Assembly: GCF_900103665.1 (NCBI RefSeq) | Contig: NZ_FNGY01000005.1 | Coordinates: 404,641-468,640 of the forward strand | Direction of reading: 5' to 3' | Source of the DNA: Pedobacter steynii | GTDB taxonomy: Bacteria > Bacteroidota > Bacteroidia > Sphingobacteriales > Sphingobacteriaceae | Length of the DNA stretch: 64,000 nt | In this document: piece by piece, positions 54,418 to 62,769 of the stretch | Numbering within the stretch: position 1 is the first letter of the stretch | How the letters are laid out: each line of letters starts with the position of its first letter | Notes under the pieces: model-generated | What the model saw: only the letters and a program-made list of their open reading frames with translations | Told to the model about the DNA's origin: nothing | Databases searched by the model: none | Position numbers and translations under genes: made by a program

Positions 54418-55041
54418 CTAGTTGGAATGAAAATAATTTGAAGAAACGATAATGAAACCGATAATTCCGCCATTCTTGCGCACATATTCCCGGATAAATT
54501 TGCTCGCCTCTACCATATGATTTTTTACGGTATTCTTAGAGATATCCAGTTTTGAGGCAATTTCTTCATGGCTGAGCTCTTCTGTACGGCTCATTTGATA
54601 GATCAGTTTCTTCTGTGCCGGAAGCAGCGTAATCGCATCCTGGTAGATTTTCCTGAGCTCCTTTTCCAGGAGCTGATCTTCTGTACGGTTGGCACTGATC
54701 TCTACCTGTTGTAAGACTTCTTCCTGTAAGGATTTATCGCGCGCTACCTTCTTGAGGTGATTTAAAACATGGTTGATCGTGATCTTTTTGATATAAGCGT
54801 TAAAGGAAAGGTCGGTATTGATCTGAATCCTTTTCTGCCAGATCCGGATAAACACTTCCTGAACAATCTCTTCGGCTGTATCAGTTGATTTGCTCAGCTG
54901 ATAAGCATAAGTATGTACTTTTTTGCGGTACTGATTGTATATTTTTACGAACGCGAGCTCATCACCTTCTCTGAGTTTAATCAGTAGGTCTTTATCTTCG
55001 AGCTGTTCCGTGTGATGTACCTGCATTGTTATAATCGCCAA
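54418..55041 (-). CDS. ECF sigma factor (surface-signalling type)
   Basis: A 207-residue ECF sigma factor. Region 2 (about 25-95) has YKKKVHTYAYQLSKSTDTAE-like sequence with EEIVQEVFIRIW. Region 4 (about 135-195) has LSHEEIASKLDISKNTVKNH. It starts the operon sigma-fecR-TonB receptor-DUF4249-desaturase. In this system the TonB receptor signals through FecR to free the sigma factor, which then transcribes the receptor operon. The start could also be the Met at position 6. Confidence 0.94.
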   Translation of the reverse strand: MAIITMQVHHTEQLEDKDLLIKLREGDELAFVKIYNQYRKKVHTYAYQLSKSTDTAEEIVQEVFIRIWQKRIQINTDLSFNAYIKKITINHVLNHLKKVARDKSLQEEVLQQVEISANRTEDQLLEKELRKIYQDAITLLPAQKKLIYQMSRTEELSHEEIASKLDISKNTVKNHMVEASKFIREYVRKNGGIIGFIIVSSNYFHSN

Positions 55042-55217
55042 TGTTAAATAAATTTTTCAAGAAAAGGAGGCTTAACTTCGGATTCGGACATTCAGCTTAT
55101 AAAGGTTTCCTGGTTTGACAAATATTGAAACTAACTGTTACATACAAATGATCATGGTTTGGCTAGCGCAATATATTTGTGATTCATGTCCATTTCCAAG
55201 CGGGTAAGATAAATAAG

Positions 55218-55255
55218 CGAAAAAGCCTTTCAAGTTAACTTGAAAGGCTTTTTCG
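55218..55255 (-). terminator. Perfect 38-base palindrome, terminator of the metallophosphoesterase gene
   Basis: Two 19-base arms with no unpaired loop, centred on GTTAAC. The first arm starts CGAAAAAGCCTTTCAAG. The internal A5/T5 tracts are symmetrical. It lies 26 bases past the stop of the minus-strand gene ending at 55281. Confidence 0.85.
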
Positions 55256-55280
55256 TTGAATAAAGTTTTTTATTTAGATA

Positions 55281-56435
55281 TTATCTCCCCGTCAGGTCAA
55301 CCGTAAAACTATCAAATAATGTAGCTTCCTGATCAGTGTTTTCCCTGTCTTTTCCCGGAAGGGTATAATATTCTCCTTTTATGGCAAAGCTGAAGGGTGT
55401 TTTTTCAATGGCCACCTTGAGAAAGCCATGCCTGTTGTCGCAGTAATTTTCCAGTTCTACCTGGTCAAACAATTCGCTTTCGGCATAATAACTAGGCTCA
55501 TAAGGATCTGCCAGGCCATGAAGCTCATCGAAGCCTCCGGCACCAGCTACGATAAACGGCACAGTCTTTCCATCGCTATAGTGCTTGTTGAACCGTTGAT
55601 AATTATGTACATGACCACTGAAAATGATGTCTGGTTTAACACCGGCTTCTTCAAAAGCAGATTCCAGAAATTCTATCATAGGCTGACTGGAGCCGTGGTT
55701 TACATCTGCAGAATAGGGTGCATGGTGCATACAAACGATAATTGCTTTGTCAGCACTATATTTTGCTGCTTCTTTTAGTTCTTTAATGAACCAGCTTTTT
55801 TGTTCTTTCTGAATGCAACCGTATTTAGGTACATTGGTGTGAAGGCCAATGATCGTTGCCAAAGGGGCTTGCATGGTCCAATATACATTGGGTTGAACCT
55901 GGCTTTTTCTCTTCAATCCTGTTCCGAAGTGAATGGTGGCGGGGCAGGTATTGCAGAATGCAGCATAGAAAGCCTCCAGGCTTTCGTAATGCTCCCTGCA
56001 GTTAGGGTTTACATCTGTATCATGGTTTCCTGCAATCGCGTATATCGGGCCCGGATAGGTTTCATAAGGTTGTAAGAATTGAGATTCATACTGATCTGCT
56101 TCCCCATAATGGTACACAATGTCTCCCAGGTGATATAAAAAAGAAGGACGTTCTTCCGGGCATATTGCATTTAAATATTGTTGTGCCATTTGTCCTGCGA
56201 CTTGCTTCTGTAGCTCTGGTTGTCTAAAACCACCGGTATCACCGACCATATGAAACACCATCGCCTGAGGTTTTTCCGCCGCGGCATCCTCTTCCAGTTT
56301 CAGGCGGTACGGATAACTTCCTGATGGTAATGGCAGTGGCTGAAAAGTATGACTGTCATCAATCTGATCTGTTTTAAAAACTGCTTTGTAAAGAATTTTT
56401 GTGCTGATCATAGTCGTAGATTTATGGTTTGTCAT
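55281..56435 (-). CDS. Calcineurin-like metallophosphoesterase
   Basis: A 384-residue protein with the complete metal-site series: GDTGG, LYHLGDIVYHYGEADQYES, IAGNHDTDVNP, VCMHHAPYS and IFSGHVHNYQRF. It has no signal peptide, so it is cytoplasmic. The N-terminal about 50 residues and the C-terminal beta segment (about 310-384) frame the core. Substrate (phosphomonoester, diester or nucleotide) is unknown. It may start at Met9 instead of Met1. It is a single-gene unit closed by the palindrome at 55218. Confidence 0.9.
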   Translation of the reverse strand: MTNHKSTTMISTKILYKAVFKTDQIDDSHTFQPLPLPSGSYPYRLKLEEDAAAEKPQAMVFHMVGDTGGFRQPELQKQVAGQMAQQYLNAICPEERPSFLYHLGDIVYHYGEADQYESQFLQPYETYPGPIYAIAGNHDTDVNPNCREHYESLEAFYAAFCNTCPATIHFGTGLKRKSQVQPNVYWTMQAPLATIIGLHTNVPKYGCIQKEQKSWFIKELKEAAKYSADKAIIVCMHHAPYSADVNHGSSQPMIEFLESAFEEAGVKPDIIFSGHVHNYQRFNKHYSDGKTVPFIVAGAGGFDELHGLADPYEPSYYAESELFDQVELENYCDNRHGFLKVAIEKTPFSFAIKGEYYTLPGKDRENTDQEATLFDSFTVDLTGR

Positions 56436-56586
56436 GAAGTTAAGGGATCCATATTAACGTATGATTAAGTGTTAAATATTTAACAGAAGTTTAAAGTAAT
56501 CCTAACATATCCGGATAGATTGATCCCGTTTTTGTTTGGCAAAAATGCTGCTGATCATCAGGATTCCAGAAGTCAGATATAGCATG

Positions 56587-56594
56587 TATCTTTG
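56587..56594 (+). promoter_or_regulatory. -7 box of the WYL regulator gene
   Basis: TATCTTTG ends 13 bases before ATG 56608, giving a leader of roughly 8 bases. No TTG is found 17-23 bases upstream. Confidence 0.4.
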
Positions 56595-56607
56595 GAGAAA
56601 AAACGTA

Positions 56608-57321
56608 ATGGACGGCACTGAAACTCCGAGATTATCCCGGCTTACGGCCATACTGACACAGCTCCAAAGCAAACGGCTCACGAATGCAACAGAACTTGCG
56701 AACAAGTTTCAGGTGAGTATCCGGACCATTTACCGGGATATCCGCGCGCTGGAAGAAGCAGGAATTCCCGTGTTTACGGAAGAAGGAAAGGGCTACTCCC
56801 TGGTGGAAGGCTATCGGCTTCCTCCGGTAAGCTTTACCGAAAGTCAGGCAAATGCACTGATTACTGCGGAACAACTGGTGCTAAGGAATAAGGATGCTTC
56901 CTTTGTACGGGAATATAGCGAGGCTATTACTAAAATCAAGGCGATATTAATCTACAAAACAAAAGATAAAGCGGATCTGCTGTCTAAACGGATCGCCATT
57001 AGAAATAACCTGGAGAACGACAGTACGAGCAATAATATGTCGGCGATTCAGTTGGCATTGACCAATTTCAACTTACTGAAAATTGATTACCAGGCGGATC
57101 AGGCAGAGAAGACTCAGAGAACAGTAGAACCTTTTGCCATTTACAGCACCCAGGAAAACTGGATATTAATTGCTTTTTGCAGATTGCGACAGGAGTACCG
57201 GGCTTTTCGCCTGGATAGAATCGAACATCTGGAGATCCTGGACGAACATTTTGAACCTCATAAAATGACCCTTCCGGAATATTTTGCTTATTGTTTAGCA
57301 AAATCCAGACCCCTGACATAG
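56608..57321 (+). CDS. YafY-type HTH-WYL transcriptional regulator
   Basis: A 237-residue regulator starting at ATG 56608 (MDGTETPRLSRL); the longer frame from 56536 crosses the -7 box. The DeoR-type helix-turn-helix is at about 5-60 (LANKFQVSIRTIYRDIRALE). The WYL ligand domain is at about 130-210 (VEPFAIYSTQENWILIAFCR). Such proteins are paired with small effector-binding proteins; here a GyrI-like gene follows 51 bases downstream. Ligand and targets are unknown. Confidence 0.9.
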   Translation: MDGTETPRLSRLTAILTQLQSKRLTNATELANKFQVSIRTIYRDIRALEEAGIPVFTEEGKGYSLVEGYRLPPVSFTESQANALITAEQLVLRNKDASFVREYSEAITKIKAILIYKTKDKADLLSKRIAIRNNLENDSTSNNMSAIQLALTNFNLLKIDYQADQAEKTQRTVEPFAIYSTQENWILIAFCRLRQEYRAFRLDRIEHLEILDEHFEPHKMTLPEYFAYCLAKSRPLT

Positions 57322-57372
57322 GGCTGTCAGCTGCGCCTGTAATTTTGCTTCCTAAATCAATAAAAAAACAAA

Positions 57373-57831
57373 ATGGAACAAGAAACACTTAAGCCATTCT
57401 TCGTGATTGGAATTTCTGTAAGAACAAGCAATGAAAACGGACAGGCTGCAAATGATATTCCTGCATTGTGGAATAGGTTCAGAGCAGAAGATATTGGGTC
57501 AAGACTCAATAATAGAACATGTGACGAGGTATACAGCATCTATACTGATTATGAGGGAGATTATATGCAGCCTTACACCACGATTCTTGGATATGCAGTG
57601 GAGAACCTGGAAGATATCCCCGAAGGAATGCGCGGATTGGCGATTGAAGGTGGCGCTTATGAAAAACATCCCCTGAAAGGGAATTTACTGCAAGGGCTGG
57701 TATACAATGCCTGGGTAGACATCTGGAGTTCAGGAATTTCACGCGCTTATACGGCCGATTTCGAGGTTTATGGGGCCGCTGCCCAAAATCTGGAGGATGC
57801 AGCAGTAGACATCTTTATCGCAACACGGTAA
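57373..57831 (+). CDS. GyrI-like effector-binding-domain protein
   Basis: A 152-residue protein of the SbmC/GyrI-like fold (two SH2-like beta-alpha-beta repeats). PFFVIGISVRTSN opens the fold. IPALWNRFRAEDIGS, YTTILGYAVENLEDIPEGM and GLVYNAWVDIWSSG are the family segments. A conserved Glu in the ligand cavity (AIEGGAYEKHP region) suits a cationic or hydrophobic ligand. It follows the YafY/WYL regulator, so the pair may sense the same compound. Confidence 0.87.
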   Translation: MEQETLKPFFVIGISVRTSNENGQAANDIPALWNRFRAEDIGSRLNNRTCDEVYSIYTDYEGDYMQPYTTILGYAVENLEDIPEGMRGLAIEGGAYEKHPLKGNLLQGLVYNAWVDIWSSGISRAYTADFEVYGAAAQNLEDAAVDIFIATR

Positions 57832-57843
57832 ATCGGTCCATCA

Positions 57844-57876
57844 TTTGGTTCCATTCCATATCTTTTGTTAAATTTG
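57844..57876 (+). promoter_or_regulatory. Promoter of the M13 peptidase gene
   Basis: TTTG at 57844-57847, a 21-base spacer and TAAATTTG at 57869-57876. Predicted start near 57882, about 16 bases before ATG 57898. Confidence 0.55.
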
Positions 57877-57897
57877 AATCATACCTAAATATTTTTT

Positions 57898-59940
57898 ATG
57901 ATAAAAATGAAAAAATCGATTGGAATTCCTATGGTAGCAGGTTCCATGTTATTTCTCGCTGCTTGCAGTAACTCTGATACAAATAAAGAGCTGCACTCGG
58001 GAATCATCCTTAAAAATATGGATACTACAGCCTCTCCGGGGAATAATTTTACGGAGTATGTGAATGGTACCTGGATGAAAAACACGAAGATCCCTTCAGA
58101 TAAAGCTTCCTATGGCGTAGGTGCTATCGTTAACGATAAGGCTCAGGAAGATGTCAAGGCAATTATCGAGAATGCTGCTAAAGGCAGTGCTACGGATGGT
58201 TCTGACGAACAGAAGATCGGCGATTTCTATGAATCTTATATGAACATGAAGGTGCGTGATTCTATTGGATTGGCACCGATGACTGCAGAGTTTAAAAAGA
58301 TTGATGCGATTGCTTCGGCAAAAGACCTCTCTGCATATTTTGCTTACGCAAATAAGGTTGGAAATATCATTCCTTTTAATGTCGGTGTGATTGAAGATTT
58401 TAAAGATCCTAAAAAATACATGCTGTATACCTGGCAAGGTGGATTAGGCCTTCCTGAACGTGAATATTATTCATTGACAGATGCCAAATCTAAAGAGATC
58501 CGTGCTAAATATCAGGTTCATATTGAACGCATGCTGACCCTTGGTGGTGTGGCTGAGGCGAAGGCTAAGGCTGCTCAGATCATGGCGCTGGAAACACTGA
58601 TTGCTTCCAGGCACATGAAGAAAGAAGAAACCAGGAACATGGCTGGCTTGTATAATAAATATGCCATTAAAGACCTTGGTAAACTGATGCCGGATTTTGA
58701 CTGGACAACTTTGCTTTCTGAAGCAGGCGTTAAAAATCAGGATAGTTTGGTGGTAACCCAGGTTGCTTATACGAAGGAGCTGAACGCAATTCTTAAAAAT
58801 ACGCCTTTAGATACCTGGAAAACTTACCTGAAATGGAGTGCTTTAACCGGAGCTTCAGCTGCATTGAATACCGCAGTGGATCAGGAAAACTTCGATTTTT
58901 ATTCTAAAACCCTTTATGGTGTGAAAGAACAAAAACCTCAATGGCGCAGGGCTGTAGACGTAGTAAATGGTAGCCTGGGTGAAATGGTTGGTAAGCTATA
59001 CGTGGAGAAACATTTTCCACCTGCAGCAAAAGAACGCATGCTTAAACTGGTAGGTAACTTGTTAAAGGCCTACGAATCAAGCATTAAAGAGCTGGACTGG
59101 ATGAGCCCGGAAACTAAAAAGCAGGCGCTGGAGAAAATCAGCAAGTTCACACCTAAAATCGGATACCCTGATAAGTGGAGAGATTATTCTGCTTTAAAAG
59201 TGGTTAAGCACGACCTTTATGGAAATGAGAAACGCGCTGCGGAATTTGAATATAACCGTACACTGAATAAATTGGGTAAACCCGTTGACCGTACAGAATG
59301 GGGAATGACGCCTCAAACGGTGAATGCGTATTACAACCCGACAATGAATGAGATTGTATTCCCTGCGGCGATTTTACAACCTCCTTTCTTTGACATGAAC
59401 GCAGAAGATGCGGTAAATTATGGTGGAATCGGAGCAGTAATTGGTCATGAGGTTGGTCACGGTTTTGACGATCAGGGCAGTACCTTTGATGGTGATGGCG
59501 TGATGCGCAACTGGTGGACCACAAAAGACAATTCAGAATTCAAGAAAAGAACGAGTGCTTTAGTTGCACAATACAGTGCATTTAAAGTATTCCCTGATCT
59601 GAATGTAAATGGTGAGTTTACACTTGGTGAGAATATCGGTGACCTTGGTGGATTGAGCATTGCCTTAAAAGCTTATAAAGCAAGCCTGAATGGTAAAGCA
59701 GCACCAGTGATGGATGGTTTTACCGGAGAGCAACGTGTGTTTATCGGTTGGGGACAGGTTTGGTCAAATAAATCCAATGCAGAAGCATTGAGAAATCAGG
59801 TTGGAACAGATCCACACTCTCCTGCAAAGTTCAGGGTGAACGGGGTGGTAAGGAACATTCCTGAATTCTATACCGCTTTCAACGTGAAAACGACAGATTC
59901 TCTATATCTGGCACCAGAGAAAAGAGTTAAAATCTGGTAA
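57898..59940 (+). CDS. M13-family metallopeptidase (neprilysin/PepO-like) lipoprotein
   Basis: A 680-residue exported zinc peptidase. The lipobox LAAC gives Cys25 of the longer reading; a second ATG three codons on (57907) is possible. The M13 N-domain is helical. The substrate-binding motif NAYYNP precedes the zinc site HEVGH (517-521), and Glu578 in GENIGDLGG is the third ligand. The C-terminal VNGVVRNIPEFYTAF is the family tail. M13 enzymes cut small peptides; in the envelope it probably processes or degrades peptides. It is a single-gene unit. Confidence 0.94.
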   Translation: MIKMKKSIGIPMVAGSMLFLAACSNSDTNKELHSGIILKNMDTTASPGNNFTEYVNGTWMKNTKIPSDKASYGVGAIVNDKAQEDVKAIIENAAKGSATDGSDEQKIGDFYESYMNMKVRDSIGLAPMTAEFKKIDAIASAKDLSAYFAYANKVGNIIPFNVGVIEDFKDPKKYMLYTWQGGLGLPEREYYSLTDAKSKEIRAKYQVHIERMLTLGGVAEAKAKAAQIMALETLIASRHMKKEETRNMAGLYNKYAIKDLGKLMPDFDWTTLLSEAGVKNQDSLVVTQVAYTKELNAILKNTPLDTWKTYLKWSALTGASAALNTAVDQENFDFYSKTLYGVKEQKPQWRRAVDVVNGSLGEMVGKLYVEKHFPPAAKERMLKLVGNLLKAYESSIKELDWMSPETKKQALEKISKFTPKIGYPDKWRDYSALKVVKHDLYGNEKRAAEFEYNRTLNKLGKPVDRTEWGMTPQTVNAYYNPTMNEIVFPAAILQPPFFDMNAEDAVNYGGIGAVIGHEVGHGFDDQGSTFDGDGVMRNWWTTKDNSEFKKRTSALVAQYSAFKVFPDLNVNGEFTLGENIGDLGGLSIALKAYKASLNGKAAPVMDGFTGEQRVFIGWGQVWSNKSNAEALRNQVGTDPHSPAKFRVNGVVRNIPEFYTAFNVKTTDSLYLAPEKRVKIW

Positions 59941-59961
59941 TATCATCCAGGTTTAAAATAG

Positions 59962-59997
59962 AAAGAGCGGCCTTAATCAATAGGGCCGCTCTTTTTA
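59962..59997. terminator. Bidirectional terminator between the M13 and CBS genes
   Basis: AAAGAGCGGCC and GGCCGCTCTTT pair around an 11-base loop, followed by T-rich sequence. Confidence 0.85.
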
Positions 59998-59999
59998 TT

Positions 60000-60428
60000 T
60001 TAGCTACTGATATAGTTCTCTAATTGAGATATGGTTTGCTTTTGATCTTCCATAATAAACTTGACCACATCGCCGATGGAAACCATTCCAATCAGCTGAT
60101 TTTCCTGAATCACAGGTAAATGTCTGATGTGCTTATCGGTCATTATTTGCATACAATGGTCAAGGCTGTCTCCCGGAGATACCGTGATGGGATCGGCAGT
60201 CATGACTTCACTGAGCAGGGTATCCACGGAAGCTTTTCCCTGAAGAATAATCTTTCGCGCATAATCCCTTTCCGTAAAGATTCCTAATAACTGACGCTCT
60301 TCCAGAACAAGCAGGGCACTGATGTTCTTTTCCATCATTACCCTAAGGGCATTCAAAACTGATGTGTCGGCAGGAACAGAAAAAATATCTGCTGATTTAG
60401 TGCTGAGTAGTTGTTTTACGGTTTTCAT
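60000..60428 (-). CDS. Tandem CBS-domain protein
   Basis: A 142-residue protein made of two CBS motifs. The first (about 8-62) ends LGIFTERDYARKII, and the second (about 72-128) ends LIGMVSIGDVVKFI. No catalytic domain is attached. Such stand-alone pairs bind adenosine nucleotides and regulate partners. It lies 75 bases downstream of the GH3 gene, with a 14-base palindrome between them. Confidence 0.9.
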   Translation of the reverse strand: MKTVKQLLSTKSADIFSVPADTSVLNALRVMMEKNISALLVLEERQLLGIFTERDYARKIILQGKASVDTLLSEVMTADPITVSPGDSLDHCMQIMTDKHIRHLPVIQENQLIGMVSIGDVVKFIMEDQKQTISQLENYISS

Positions 60429-60438
60429 AACACATTAA

Positions 60439-60452
60439 TAATTAGCTAATTA
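60439..60452 (-). promoter_or_regulatory. Palindrome upstream of the CBS gene
   Basis: TAATTAGCTAATTA is a perfect 14-base inverted repeat, 10 bases upstream of the CBS start codon. It may be an operator or chance in an AT-rich gap. Confidence 0.25.
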
Positions 60453-60503
60453 AATTTACTGAAATAAAAGCAGATTACAATAGTGCGTTACCGAAAAAAT
60501 CCG

Positions 60504-62015
60504 TTACTTCATCATTGGCAATATTTCTTCCACATAGGTACGCTCATTGGCTAACCTTGGAACTTTATGCTGCCCACCTAACTTACCTTTAGACTTTAAC
60601 CAGTTGTAAAAGGTGTTGTATGGCGCATTGTGAACCTTTGGTCTGCGCAGGGCCATGTCTTTAAAGCGCTTGGCATCATAATCAGAATTTACTTCCCGCA
60701 GCGTCTGATCCAGCACATCTACAAACTTTTCAAAATCATTGGGTTGCTGATCGAATTCAATGATCCATTCATGGCCCCCCACTTCCTCTCCTTTAAAATA
60801 AATCGGACAGGCGGTATAATCCTTGAAAACAGCTCCGGTTTCGGTACAAGCCTTGCAAATGGCTTGCTCTGCATTGTCGATGATCACCTCTTCCCCGAAA
60901 GCATTGATGAAATGTTTCGTTCTTCCGGTAATTTTAATGCGGTAGGGAGAAAGGCTGGTAAACTGAATCGTATCACCAATCATATATCGCCATAAACCTC
61001 CGTTGGTAGAGATGATGATGGCGTAATTTTTATTTAACTGAACCTGATCCAGAGATAGCGTATCCGGATGTTCTTCTTCCAATTGCTCAATAGGCAGGAA
61101 CTCATAGTAAATACCATAATCCAGCATTAATAACAGCTCATCTGAATCCCCTTCGTCCTGAATGCCAAAGAATCCTTCAGAAGCGTTGTACGTTTCCAGG
61201 TAATACATTTCATTGCAAGGGATCAGTTCTTTAAACTGCTCCCGGTAAGGCTTGAAATTTACGGCACCATGAATGTACAGCTCCAGATTGGGCCATACTT
61301 CCAGCAGGTTCTTTTTCCCGGTCATTTCCAGCACCTTTTTTGCCAGGACAATCGTCCAGGTAGGAACTCCTGCAATATTGGTTACATTTTCTTTAATCGT
61401 TGCCTCAGCCATCTTTTCCATTTTCTCCTCATAGTTGTCCATTAAGGCGATCGAAATGTTTGGCGTGCGGTAATATTCCGCCCACATGGGCAGGTTTTTA
61501 ATCAGCACAGCCGAAAGGTCGCCATAAAATGAATCTTCATTCAGCTGGTTGATCTGATGGCTTCCACCAAGGACCAATCCTTTTCCTGTCAGGATCTGAT
61601 TGTCCGGACGGTTGTTGCAGAAGATGGATAAAAGGTCTTTCCCTCCTTTAAAATGACATTCCTGTAAAGATTCTTCCGATACCGGAATAAATTTACTTCT
61701 GTCGCTGGTCGTACCTGAAGATTTTGCAAACCATTTAATTTCTGAAGGCCAGAGGATGTTTTGTTCCCCTTTAAGCATTCGTTCTATATAAGGTTTTAAG
61801 GTATCATAGTTCTGTATCGGTACCCTTTCCTTAAACTGTTTGGGAGAAAGAATGGAGCGGTATTCGTATTTAGTCCCCCATTCTGTATCCGCTGCGCTGG
61901 AAATCAGTTTCTGAAACCATTCTTCCTGTACATCATGCGGGTATTTCATGAAAAGCTCGATCTGATGGACGCGCTTTTTCATATACCAGGTAAAAATCGA
62001 ATTTACAATTGCCAT
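60504..62015 (-). CDS. GH3-family acyl-adenylate-forming protein
   Basis: A 503-residue protein of the GH3 (auxin-responsive) family, which in plants links amino acids to acyl acids through adenylates. The nucleotide-binding P-loop-like segment WFAKSSGTTSDRSKFIPVSE is present at about 95-115, and LETYNASEGFFGIQDE and YRIKITGRTKHFINAFGEEV are the later ANL-type motifs. Bacteroidota members are of unknown substrate. It lies 19 bases downstream of lptB in an apparent recJ-lptB-gh3 transcript. Confidence 0.88.
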   Translation of the reverse strand: MAIVNSIFTWYMKKRVHQIELFMKYPHDVQEEWFQKLISSAADTEWGTKYEYRSILSPKQFKERVPIQNYDTLKPYIERMLKGEQNILWPSEIKWFAKSSGTTSDRSKFIPVSEESLQECHFKGGKDLLSIFCNNRPDNQILTGKGLVLGGSHQINQLNEDSFYGDLSAVLIKNLPMWAEYYRTPNISIALMDNYEEKMEKMAEATIKENVTNIAGVPTWTIVLAKKVLEMTGKKNLLEVWPNLELYIHGAVNFKPYREQFKELIPCNEMYYLETYNASEGFFGIQDEGDSDELLLMLDYGIYYEFLPIEQLEEEHPDTLSLDQVQLNKNYAIIISTNGGLWRYMIGDTIQFTSLSPYRIKITGRTKHFINAFGEEVIIDNAEQAICKACTETGAVFKDYTACPIYFKGEEVGGHEWIIEFDQQPNDFEKFVDVLDQTLREVNSDYDAKRFKDMALRRPKVHNAPYNTFYNWLKSKGKLGGQHKVPRLANERTYVEEILPMMK

Positions 62016-62034
62016 CTGTTACGGTGAATAAGGG

Positions 62035-62769
62035 TTATAATTTTTTAGTACGGAGCACGAAGTTTGATCCAAGATATACTCTTCTTACCATTTCATTGGC
62101 CGCAAGTACTTCAGGAGTGCCTGATTCTAATATTTTACCTTCAAACAGCAGATAAGCCCTGTCCGTGATGGAAAGTGTCTCCTGCACGTTATGGTCGGTA
62201 ATTAAGATCCCTATGTTTTTTTGTTTTAGTTTAGCTACAATCGTCTGGATCTCTTCCACAGCAATGGGATCGACCCCGGCAAAAGGCTCATCGAGTAATA
62301 TGAAATTCGGGCTTGCCGCCAAAGCTCTTGCAATTTCTGTTCTCCGGCGTTCCCCTCCTGAAAGCAGGTCTCCGCGGTTTTTACGTACTTTATGTAAACT
62401 GAATTCGTTGATGAGCTCTTCCAGTTTCTCATGACGCTCTTCCCGGCTCATTTTTGTCATCTCCAGGATGGCCATAATGTTATCTTCAACGGATAGTTTT
62501 CGGAATACAGAGGCTTCCTGTGCCAGGTAACCAATTCCTTTCTGTGCCCTTTTGTACATGGCATCAGCTGTGATGTCCTCATCATCTAAAAAAATAGTGC
62601 CTTCATTAGGTTTGATCAAGCCGACAATCATATAGAATGAAGTCGTTTTTCCCGCTCCGTTAGGTCCAAGTAAACCTACAATTTCCCCTTGGCTCACAGA
62701 AAATGAAACGTCATTTACGACGGTTCTCTGCTTGTATTTTTTGATTAGATTCTCAGCTCTTAATATCAT
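62035..62769 (-). CDS. lptB: LPS export ABC transporter ATP-binding protein
   Basis: A 244-residue ATPase of the LptB type. Walker A is LLGPNGAGKTT, the Q-loop is IGYLAQEASVFRKL, the signature is LLSGGERRRTEIARAL, and Walker B plus Glu is FILLDEPFAGVDP. The H-loop His is in ILITDHNVQE. With LptFG it powers extraction of lipopolysaccharide from the inner membrane. It begins immediately after the recJ stop codon (no spacer) and continues into the GH3 gene. Confidence 0.95.
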   Translation of the reverse strand: MILRAENLIKKYKQRTVVNDVSFSVSQGEIVGLLGPNGAGKTTSFYMIVGLIKPNEGTIFLDDEDITADAMYKRAQKGIGYLAQEASVFRKLSVEDNIMAILEMTKMSREERHEKLEELINEFSLHKVRKNRGDLLSGGERRRTEIARALAASPNFILLDEPFAGVDPIAVEEIQTIVAKLKQKNIGILITDHNVQETLSITDRAYLLFEGKILESGTPEVLAANEMVRRVYLGSNFVLRTKKL

